Shown here: piece after piece, positions 1-6,161 of the stretch | Numbering within the stretch: position 1 is the first letter of the stretch | How the letters are laid out: the number at the start of each line of letters is the position of its first letter | NCBI GenBank assembly: GCA_031553315.1 | Contig: JAVBLT010000046.1 | Span: forward strand, 1 to 34,130 | Length of the DNA: 34,130 nucleotides | DNA from: JAVBLT01 sp031553315 | GTDB taxonomy: Bacteria; Verrucomicrobiota; Kiritimatiellia; RFP12; DVOR01 | Direction of reading: 5' to 3' | Translations under genes and position numbers: made by a program | Notes under the pieces: model-generated | What the model saw: the letters and a program-made list of their open reading frames with translations, nothing else | The model's database searches: none | What the model was told of the DNA's origin: nothing

Positions 1-752
1 ACCACTGCGTCGGCGTCGACTACGACAGCGGCGGCATCGACCTCTCCCAATTCCTCCACCCCACCTCCAAGCCCTACCTTTCCGAATTCTCCTGGGATGT
101 CGGCAACAACGAAATCCTCTACGACAATCCCCGCCTTTATATTTCAAAAACACCAAAAGAGCTCTACCCCGAAATCCGTGAAATTATTCTGCGCAACCGT
201 GCAGGCGATATCATCTACGACCAGCTTTTCCTCGTGATTCTCCACCCTGACACACGAAACGAATTTACACATTGGCAAAATAGAAACACGGATCTTTCAT
301 GGATCAGTGCACTACCCTTTCCACCGAAAATGCTTATATACTCCGGAGGTGAAAAGTTTCCGCTTTGTCAAGTCCCTGATAACGTTTGGAAAACGCCTGG
401 ATACTTTGAGAAGTCGTATTACCATCACCTTGCCCATCTGGATATTCGCACCCGCGAAGCCGTTAATGGCCACGGGCATCAAGCCTGTTACAATGAACAA
501 GGACTGCTCATCACAGGTGGCGTCTCCGCCGGGAGCGCCGATAAAATCAGTGCCCCATCTTTAGGTCATCGCGACCAAGATGTTAAACCGTTTATTCGCG
601 CGTTGCAACTGGATGGGAACCCCATTCACCCTACAAATGGGTTTGGCGGAATTGGTTCAACAATGGCCCCGACTCATTTGACGCGCCCATTCATTTATGG
701 AGGTTCTTTCACAAAAGAATACCTTCGCCTTCGACCACCACATGTTCAATAA
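1..752 (+). CDS. C-terminal part of an unrecognised protein, 5' end outside window
   Basis: The frame is open from base 3 to the TAA at 750-752, so this is the 3' end of a longer gene. The GTG at 234 is internal and should not be taken as the start. About 249 residues are visible. I do not recognise a family. Visible marks are a VGVDYDSGG start, an HGHQACY stretch, a GVSAGSAD stretch, and a C-terminal run ending DVKPFIRALQLDGNP before a proline-rich tail. Roughly the first 200 bases share the C-ending codon style of the rest of the genome, while the remainder is visibly richer in A and T, as in the next gene. A conserved body with a foreign C-terminal tip is one explanation (inference). A short gap of 21 bases separates it from the next secreted protein gene, so they may be co-transcribed. 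Confidence 0.7.
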   Translation, partial: HCVGVDYDSGGIDLSQFLHPTSKPYLSEFSWDVGNNEILYDNPRLYISKTPKELYPEIREIILRNRAGDIIYDQLFLVILHPDTRNEFTHWQNRNTDLSWISALPFPPKMLIYSGGEKFPLCQVPDNVWKTPGYFEKSYYHHLAHLDIRTREAVNGHGHQACYNEQGLLITGGVSAGSADKISAPSLGHRDQDVKPFIRALQLDGNPIHPTNGFGGIGSTMAPTHLTRPFIYGGSFTKEYLRLRPPHVQ

Positions 753-773
753 CCCAATAGAAAGGATTCATTT

Positions 774-1556
774 ATGAGATGCATTTTTTTTATCTTTTGT
801 CTTTTATCCGTAGTTACACAAGCAGTTATGACAACCTCCACGAATCAGATTAACTGCGTGTATGAAGATACCGCACTTTCCGAGCGTGAGCGCACATTAA
901 TCCGCGAAGATCTGAGCCGATCAATGGCACGTGATTTGGAGGAAGAGGGATGGTATGAACCTTATCCAATTGGGGCAATCAATAATACAAATAATACTTT
1001 CCGTCTCAGAAATCGCTATGCGTGCAACCGGCCTGATGAAATTTACAACGAATTGGATAAAGTTATTCCTGGTACAAATGGAGTTGCATGTGTTTTCATT
1101 TCACAAAAGTGTTCGAATTTTTACAAGCAGAAGATCGCATTGATTGACCAATACCCCACTGTGTATCCATCGCTTTGCATGCTGGTTGAGTTTTTATCAA
1201 AACCATCCAATATTGAAACGCTGACCGATGAACAGGAATTGAACTATCTTTTGCCTGCACTCAATAGCGACGGTTCTCAATTAAATAATGTTGAAGGAAT
1301 TTTAAAAACCGACTTTACCCAGGAAATGGTTTATTACCCTCCCAGCTTCGGATGGATCACGGCGATCCCTCTGGTGGAACACCCAGATAACACCACTGAA
1401 TTTTTAGGGCACCGTTTCTCACTCACTCCCAATCCCAAAACGCATCTTCCCAATTTTGTCGCGGTCTTTTATCGCAAGCACCCCGATTCCGATCAAATAC
1501 TTTCTCCCATTCCCGTTTTTTTCATGACCAACTGCTGGAAAGTTTTGTATTACTAG
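774..1556 (+). CDS. small secreted protein of unknown function
   Basis: This encodes 260 residues starting at an ATG preceded by an AGAAAGGA ribosome binding site. The N-terminus (MRCIFFIFCLLSVVTQA) is a typical signal peptide, so the product is probably exported. The mature part carries several cysteines and no motif I can name. The codons are AT-rich compared with the rest of the window, which suggests recent acquisition. A truncated second copy of the same gene begins at 1727: both share an STNQI(N/S)CVYED(T/S)ALSERERT stretch just after the signal peptide. The stop codon TAG (1554-1556) is formed by the TA of the original site plus the first base of an inserted repeat; without the insert the stop would read TAA. 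A role as an immunity-like partner of the upstream gene is possible but unproven. Confidence 0.75.
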   Translation: MRCIFFIFCLLSVVTQAVMTTSTNQINCVYEDTALSERERTLIREDLSRSMARDLEEEGWYEPYPIGAINNTNNTFRLRNRYACNRPDEIYNELDKVIPGTNGVACVFISQKCSNFYKQKIALIDQYPTVYPSLCMLVEFLSKPSNIETLTDEQELNYLLPALNSDGSQLNNVEGILKTDFTQEMVYYPPSFGWITAIPLVEHPDNTTEFLGHRFSLTPNPKTHLPNFVAVFYRKHPDSDQILSPIPVFFMTNCWKVLYY

Positions 1557-1714
1557 AGCATGTTTCGAATGAGATTTCCGGATTTTGCGAAGGTGAATTT
1601 TGGTTTTGACAAACGCTTGAAGTGAGCCGTAGCAACGCTACGGCGATCTGAAAGGGTGAAGTTCAAAAACAAAAATCACCGAGAAAAAGCGGAAAGATCA
1701 ATCGAAATATGCTC
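1556..1714. mobile_element. 159-bp MITE-like element, copy A, in a stop codon
   Basis: This 159-bp element is flanked by TA at 1554-1555 and 1715-1716, consistent with a TA target duplication of the Tc1/mariner-IS630 type. The ends are imperfect inverted repeats: the left end reads GAGCATGTTTCGAATGAG and the reverse complement of the right end reads GAGCATATTTCGATTGAT. The centre holds a perfect 8-bp palindrome with an AAC loop (1626-1644). It encodes no plausible protein. A second copy at 21094-21252 has the same length and differs at only five positions by eye. The left flank is the stop codon of the gene ending at 1556. The ends resemble the end of the IS630-type element at 33959, which is a likely source of transposase. 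Confidence 0.85.
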
Positions 1715-1726
1715 TAAGAGGTAGTT

Positions 1727-1891
1727 GTGAAATTGATTCTATTTTTTATTTTCCCTACCATTTCTATGGCTACTATGGCGCCCTCCACCAATCAAATCAG
1801 TTGCGTGTATGAGGATTCCGCGCTTTCCGAGCGTGAGCGTACGATCCGGTCGGCGACCGGTCGATTTCGCAGATTGCTGTTGTATTTATGA
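1727..1891 (+). pseudogene. truncated second copy of the secreted protein at 774
   Basis: A GTG start at 1727, preceded by AGAGG, opens a 54-codon frame ending in TGA at 1889-1891. It begins with a hydrophobic signal-peptide-like stretch (VKLILFFIFPTISMATM). It then continues STNQISCVYEDSALSERERT, nearly identical to residues about 22-41 of the complete gene at 774. Similarity stops near base 1845, after which the frame encodes unrelated arginine-rich residues and stops. The complete copy has 260 residues, so about four fifths is missing. This is the remnant of a tandem duplication or of an array of related genes, now fused to the flank of the exonuclease gene. It could still express a short exported peptide, but a broken gene is the simpler reading. 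Confidence 0.75.
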
Positions 1892-1897
1892 TCAATT

Positions 1898-1918
1898 CGT
1901 GGAAAATACTCCACGTTT
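1898..1918 (+). terminator. possible short terminator hairpin before the exonuclease gene
   Basis: CGTGGA (1898-1903) and TCCACG (1910-1915) form a 6-bp stem with a 6-base loop, followed by only three T. It lies just after the stop of the broken gene and 25 bases before the next start. The weak T-run makes this a low-confidence call. Confidence 0.25.
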
Positions 1919-1943
1919 AACCACCCAGCAAGAAGGAGAAGCC

Positions 1944-2810
1944 ATGTTTAAAACAGTAGGAGATCTCGTGTGGGCGTTTGACTGTGAATGGGTGCCCGAC
2001 ACCCTCTCCGGCCGCCTTCTCTATGATTTGCCCGATGCCTCCGAGGAGGAGGTTCTTCAGCGCATGTGGCGGGAAGGCGGCGCCACCGAGGAAGACCCCA
2101 TGCCCTTCCTCAAGCTCATCCAGTGCCGCGTGGTCTCCATCGCGATGGTTCAGCGCAAAACGCAGGATGCCGGCCCCGCCGCCCTCTCGCTCCATTGGCT
2201 CCCGCGCGACGCCTCATCCGCCGAGACCCGCTCTGAAAGCGCCGTCATCGGCGGCTTCCTCGGCGGTATCGGCAAACGCCGCCCCCAGCTCGTGGGCTTC
2301 AACTCCCGCAACTCCGACCTGCGCATTCTCACCCAGCGCGCCGTCACCCTCGGCCTCACCGCGCCCGACTTCTGCCGACGCCCCGCCAAACCCTGGGAGG
2401 GCGATGATTACTTCGCCCGCGACAACGAGTGCCACATCGACCTCATGGATATTCTCTCCGGCGGCTGGTCCTCCCGCGGCAGCCTCTCCCTCCACGAGCT
2501 CGCCGCCATCTCCGGAATCCCCGGAAAGTTCGACACGCATGGCGACGCGGTCGCCACGCTCTGGCGCGAGGGCCGCTACGACGACATCATCCGCTACAAC
2601 TGCTTCGATGCCCTCACCACCTACCTCGTGTGGCTCCGCACCGCCTTCACCGCCGGCAAATTCACCCCCCCCCAGTATGCCGATGAACAAGCCCTTCTCC
2701 GCGCCTACCTCCTCACCCTCGCCGCCGACCCCGCCACCGCCTGGATCCAACGCTACCTTCAGGAATGGGATCGCCTCCAGGCCATCCGCGAGAAACACAG
2801 CCATGACTGA
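1944..2810 (+). CDS. DEDD-family 3'-5' exonuclease, PolB-exonuclease-like
   Basis: This 288-residue protein is a predicted 3'-5' exonuclease of the RNase H-like fold, of the type related to the proofreading domain of family B polymerases. The three acidic exonuclease motifs are visible: FDCEW (D13, E15), GFNSRNSD (D125) and YNCFD (Y218, D222), the last in the DEDDy form. A free-standing exonuclease of this size has no polymerase domain and probably acts in DNA repair or RNA/DNA turnover (family inference). The ATG at 1944 has AAGGAG 5 bases upstream. The frame extends further upstream to 1809, but that part overlaps the broken gene and has no ribosome binding site. Its last 8 bases overlap ybeY, which indicates translational coupling. 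A run of nine C (2665-2673) lies in the 3' part. Confidence 0.8.
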   Translation: MFKTVGDLVWAFDCEWVPDTLSGRLLYDLPDASEEEVLQRMWREGGATEEDPMPFLKLIQCRVVSIAMVQRKTQDAGPAALSLHWLPRDASSAETRSESAVIGGFLGGIGKRRPQLVGFNSRNSDLRILTQRAVTLGLTAPDFCRRPAKPWEGDDYFARDNECHIDLMDILSGGWSSRGSLSLHELAAISGIPGKFDTHGDAVATLWREGRYDDIIRYNCFDALTTYLVWLRTAFTAGKFTPPQYADEQALLRAYLLTLAADPATAWIQRYLQEWDRLQAIREKHSHD

Positions 2811-3273
2811 GCTCGACCTTCATATCGGCGTGAAGCCGCTCCCGCCGCCCCTGACCCGGGCCCGCATCGCCCGCGCCGCGCGGTTCTTCATCGATGCCGC
2901 CCAGCGCTGGTCGCGCCCCGCCGAGCCCTGGAGCGAAGTCGCCCTCTACCTCGTCGGAGACAGCGTCAGCGCCGAAGTCAACGCCGCCATCCTCGGGCAC
3001 GAAGGCCCGACCGACGTCATCACCCAGGCCTACGACCCCGTCCCCGGCGATCCGGGCGGCCTCATCGGCGAAATCCACGTGAACCTCCATGAAGCCGCCC
3101 GCGTTGCGGAGCGCCTCCCCGGCACCGACCTCCTGCGCGAAACCCTGCTCTACATCGCCCACGGCTGCGACCACCTCACCGGCGCCGACGACGCCACCCC
3201 CGACCTGCGCCAAGCCATGCGCCGCCGCGAGCTCGCCTGGCTCAAACAGGAAGCCGCTCAAACCGCTAAATAA
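2803..3273 (+). CDS. ybeY: endoribonuclease YbeY, rRNA maturation factor
   Basis: YbeY is a zinc-dependent single-strand endoribonuclease for 16S rRNA 3' maturation and ribosome quality control. The 156-residue product has the usual length. The zinc site is visible as HGCDHLTGADD at residues 120-130: H120 and H124 match the canonical pair, but the third ligand, normally histidine, is aspartate here (D130). The preceding GEIHVNLHEAAR strand is also typical. The start at 2803 overlaps the end of the exonuclease gene by 8 bases. The same frame is open far upstream, but that region is the shadow of the exonuclease. The next gene begins 10 bases downstream, so all four genes from 1944 to 4856 probably share one transcript. 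Confidence 0.85.
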   Translation: MTELDLHIGVKPLPPPLTRARIARAARFFIDAAQRWSRPAEPWSEVALYLVGDSVSAEVNAAILGHEGPTDVITQAYDPVPGDPGGLIGEIHVNLHEAARVAERLPGTDLLRETLLYIAHGCDHLTGADDATPDLRQAMRRRELAWLKQEAAQTAK

Positions 3274-3283
3274 GGAACCCATC

Positions 3284-4066
3284 ATGCCCCAACCCATCTT
3301 CCCCGAAGGCCGCCGCCCCGCCCACTTCATGACCCGCGAATTCCGCGTGGAATCCGGCGACTGCCTCACCGAAATGAAAGCCTCCCTCGCCTGCCTCTGC
3401 AACAAACTCCAGGAAGCCGCCGGCCTTCACGCCAACAGCCTCGGCCTGGGCATCGGCGACCTCCAGGCCGCCGGCTTCACCTGGGTGCTCACCCGCCTCA
3501 GCATCCGCGCGCACCGCTACCCCGCATGGGACGAAACCATATACGTCACCACCTGGCCCTGCGGCACGCGAGGCAAGCTGGTGGCGCTGCGCCACTTCAT
3601 CGTGACCGATTCCGCGGGCAACCGCATCGCCGAAGCATCCAGCGAATGGCTCTACATCGACCTGGGCAGCCTGCGCCCGGCCAAGCTCCCGGAATCCTTC
3701 GTGGGCCGCGTTCCGGCAGACACGTATCAGCTCGATATCGGCCAAAACGAAAAATTCTTCGAGCCCCAGCGCCCCGAAGTCCTCGGAGCCGTCTCCCACA
3801 CCGTCCGCCGGCACGACATCGACGCCAACCGCCACGTCAACAACATCCACTACACCGAATGGGCCCTCGAATCCCTCCCCGAAGAGCTCTTCTTCCGCCA
3901 GGCGCCCGCCTCGTTCGACATCTGTTACAAACAATCCGCCCACCTCGGCGACACCATCATCTCCGGCACCGAAACCGCCCCCGACCTCCCCGCAGGCACC
4001 TACATCCACCGCATCACCCGCGCTTCGGACAACACCCTCCTCGCCCTCGCCCGATCCACCTTTTAG
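3284..4066 (+). CDS. acyl-ACP thioesterase
   Basis: This 260-residue protein matches the bacterial acyl-ACP thioesterase family (FatA/FatB-like double hotdog), which releases free fatty acid from acyl carrier protein and so ends fatty acid synthesis. The N-terminal hotdog spans about residues 15-130. The second begins near 165 and has the characteristic DIDANRHVNNIHYTEW stretch at 178-193, with N182 and H184 as the likely catalytic pair. The ATG at 3284 is preceded by TAAGGAA 10 bases after ybeY; the longer open frame upstream is only the shadow of ybeY. No other fatty-acid gene is near. The protein has no signal peptide and is presumably cytoplasmic. A general 4-hydroxybenzoyl-CoA-type thioesterase is the alternative, but two hotdogs favour the acyl-ACP family. 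Confidence 0.8.
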   Translation: MPQPIFPEGRRPAHFMTREFRVESGDCLTEMKASLACLCNKLQEAAGLHANSLGLGIGDLQAAGFTWVLTRLSIRAHRYPAWDETIYVTTWPCGTRGKLVALRHFIVTDSAGNRIAEASSEWLYIDLGSLRPAKLPESFVGRVPADTYQLDIGQNEKFFEPQRPEVLGAVSHTVRRHDIDANRHVNNIHYTEWALESLPEELFFRQAPASFDICYKQSAHLGDTIISGTETAPDLPAGTYIHRITRASDNTLLALARSTF

Positions 4067-4076
4067 AGTTAAATCA

Positions 4077-4856
4077 ATGTTTACCTTTCAATTTCTCGGA
4101 ACAGGCACCTCCGTCGGCGTGCCCATGATCGGGTGCCGCTGCCCCGTCTGCACCTCCACAGACCCGCGCGACAAACGCATGCGCTCCGCCCTCTACGTCA
4201 CCCTCGGCGACCGCGCCGTCCTGATCGACACCCCTCCCGACTTCCGCGAACAGGCGCTCCGCTTCGACCTTCCCCGCGTCGACGCCGTCCTCTTCACCCA
4301 CCTTCACGCCGACCACATCTTCGGCTTCGACGACATCCGCCGCTTCAACACCATTCAGAACAACGCCATCATCCCCGCCTATGCCGACCCCGCGACCCTT
4401 TCCGGCCTGCGCCGCATCTTCCCCTACATCGGCGAAACCGCCGCCGACGGCCTCTTCCGCCCCCTCATCCACTTCCACGAAGTCACCGCGCCCTTCACCC
4501 TCTTCGGCGCCCGCATCACCCCCCTGCCCGCCCGGCACGGCAAAGAAACCGTCACCGGGTACCGCATCGACAGCGCCGACCGATCCCTCGCCTACATCCC
4601 CGATTGCAACGCCATCCCCGAAAGCACCCTCGCCAACCTCGCCGATCTCGACGCACTCATCCTCGACGCCCTCCGCGACCGCCCCCACCGCACCCACATG
4701 AGCGTAAGCCAGGCACTCGAGGTCATCGCGCGCGTAAAACCCCGCCGCGCCTACCTCACCCACATCTGCCACGAAATCAGCCACGCCGACCTTGCCGGCC
4801 GCCTCCCACCCGCCGTCGAACCCGCTTACGACGGCCTCCGCGCGGCACTTTCCTGA
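4077..4856 (+). CDS. PhnP-like MBL-fold metallohydrolase
   Basis: This is a metallo-beta-lactamase-fold hydrolase of 259 residues, closest in pattern to PhnP-type phosphodiesterases. It starts FQFLGTGTSVGVP and has the extra cysteine cluster GCRCPVC (C20, C22, C25) seen in PhnP-like enzymes. The metal-binding motif THLHADH follows (H75, H77, D79, H80), and further probable ligands are H154, D176 and H229. Such enzymes cleave cyclic or diester phosphates. No phosphonate-degradation genes are present, so a phn role is not supported and the substrate is unknown. It begins 10 bases after the thioesterase and is the last gene of the plus-strand cluster. Confidence 0.8.
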   Translation: MFTFQFLGTGTSVGVPMIGCRCPVCTSTDPRDKRMRSALYVTLGDRAVLIDTPPDFREQALRFDLPRVDAVLFTHLHADHIFGFDDIRRFNTIQNNAIIPAYADPATLSGLRRIFPYIGETAADGLFRPLIHFHEVTAPFTLFGARITPLPARHGKETVTGYRIDSADRSLAYIPDCNAIPESTLANLADLDALILDALRDRPHRTHMSVSQALEVIARVKPRRAYLTHICHEISHADLAGRLPPAVEPAYDGLRAALS

Positions 4857-4884
4857 CCAACCTGCATACCGCGATACTCACTCG

Positions 4885-4915
4885 AAAAGACCCGCCTCAA
4901 AGAAAGCGTCTTTTT
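4885..4915 (+). terminator. weak terminator after the metallohydrolase gene
   Basis: AAAAGAC (4885-4891) pairs with GTCTTTT (4908-4914) across a 16-base loop, and the 3' arm merges into a T-run. It lies 28 bases after the stop at 4856. The stem is short and AT-rich, so activity is uncertain. Confidence 0.4.
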
Positions 4916-4927
4916 CAGTCTTTTTGA

Positions 4928-4956
4928 TTGCCCCGCCCTCTTTTTCCCGCTATCAT
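4928..4956 (+). promoter_or_regulatory. sigma70-type promoter for galM
   Basis: TTGCCC (4928-4933) and TATCAT (4951-4956) are separated by exactly 17 bases and lie 37 bases upstream of the galM start at 4994. The -10 box matches the consensus at four of six positions. Confidence 0.5.
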
Positions 4957-4993
4957 TACCCCGTTATCTAAAAACAGCCGAGAGAGAGAACGC

Positions 4994-6061
4994 ATGGAAC
5001 CCTACATCACCGTTGAACATTTCGGAAAGCTGCCCGACGGTCGCGCCGTGCTCGCCTACACCCTGCGCAACGCCGCAGGCATGGAGCTCACCGCCCTCAA
5101 CTACGGCGGCACCGTCACACGCCTCCTCGTGCCCAACGCCCAAGGCGGCCTGACCGACGTCGCCATCGGGTTCCCCGACCTCGTCACCTACCTCAGCGAA
5201 CCCTACTACGGCAGCCTCATCGGCCGCGTCGGCAACCGCATCGCCTTCGGCCGCTTCACCCTCGAAGGCCAAACCTACCAGATGGCCCTCAACAACGCCC
5301 CCGGCGGCATCCCCTGCTCCCTCCACGGCGGCGAAGAAGGCTTCAACGCCAAAATCTGGGCCGCAACCCCCTTCTTCGACGGCGACACCCCCGGCCTCAC
5401 CCTCACCCTCCGCTCGGAAGACGGCGACCAAGGCTACCCCGGCAACCTCGACCTCACCGTAACCTACACCCTCAGCCCCGGCGGCGCCTGGCGCATCGCC
5501 TACAGCGCGCGAACCGACAAAGCCACCCCCCTCAACCTCACCCAGCACGCCTACTTCAACCTCAAAGGCGAAGGCAAAGGCACCATCCTCGACCACCTCC
5601 TCCAGGTTCGGGCCAAAACCTACCTCCCCGTCAACCCCGGCCTCATTCCCCTCGGCCGCCCCGACCCCGTCGAAGGCACCCCCTTCGACTTCCTCACCCC
5701 CCGCACCCTCGGCGAACGCATTGAGGCCGCCGACGACCAGATCCGCCACGGCGCCGGCTACGACCACACCTTCGTGATCGACAAACCCGCCAACCAGTTC
5801 GCCCCCGCCGCCACCCTCCAGGCCCCCGGCGGCATCCGCATGGAACTGTGGACCACCGAACCCGGCGTGCAGATCTACACCGGCAACTACATCCCCGAAG
5901 GGCTTCCCGGCAAGACCGCCCCCTACCCCCGCCGCGGCGGCGTGGCCCTCGAGACCCAACATTACCCCGACGCCCTCAACCAGCCCGCCTTCCCCAGCAT
6001 CGTGCTCCAGCCCGGCGAACCGTTTGAAAGCGTCACCGAATACAGATTCTCGGCAACGTAA
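4994..6061 (+). CDS. galM: aldose 1-epimerase (galactose mutarotase)
   Basis: Aldose 1-epimerase interconverts the alpha and beta anomers of sugars such as glucose and galactose. The 355-residue length is normal. Signature parts are visible: GNRIAFGRF near 80-87, the LHGG loop with H111, the catalytic-histidine motif NLTQHAYFNL (H185), YDHTFVID (D257) and VALETQHYPDA, whose E320 corresponds to the catalytic glutamate. The chosen ATG has a purine-rich AGAGAGAGAA just upstream; an in-frame start at 4928 would run through the predicted promoter. It precedes a sodium/solute symporter gene by 100 bases, and the pairing suggests sugar uptake followed by anomer conversion. Confidence 0.9.
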   Translation: MEPYITVEHFGKLPDGRAVLAYTLRNAAGMELTALNYGGTVTRLLVPNAQGGLTDVAIGFPDLVTYLSEPYYGSLIGRVGNRIAFGRFTLEGQTYQMALNNAPGGIPCSLHGGEEGFNAKIWAATPFFDGDTPGLTLTLRSEDGDQGYPGNLDLTVTYTLSPGGAWRIAYSARTDKATPLNLTQHAYFNLKGEGKGTILDHLLQVRAKTYLPVNPGLIPLGRPDPVEGTPFDFLTPRTLGERIEAADDQIRHGAGYDHTFVIDKPANQFAPAATLQAPGGIRMELWTTEPGVQIYTGNYIPEGLPGKTAPYPRRGGVALETQHYPDALNQPAFPSIVLQPGEPFESVTEYRFSAT

Positions 6062-6161
6062 CCGTTTGCCGGTATGAGCCGGGCGGACACATGCTTCCGG
6101 CCCGATTGAGGTAAAAACAAGCAGGATCAAACCTGCGGGAAACAGATAAAGGAAGAACGCA

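Noticed and set aside
234..752. GTG at 234 as the start of the first gene
   Set aside because: The frame stays open to the window edge and the upstream codons look coding, so the gene begins outside the window.
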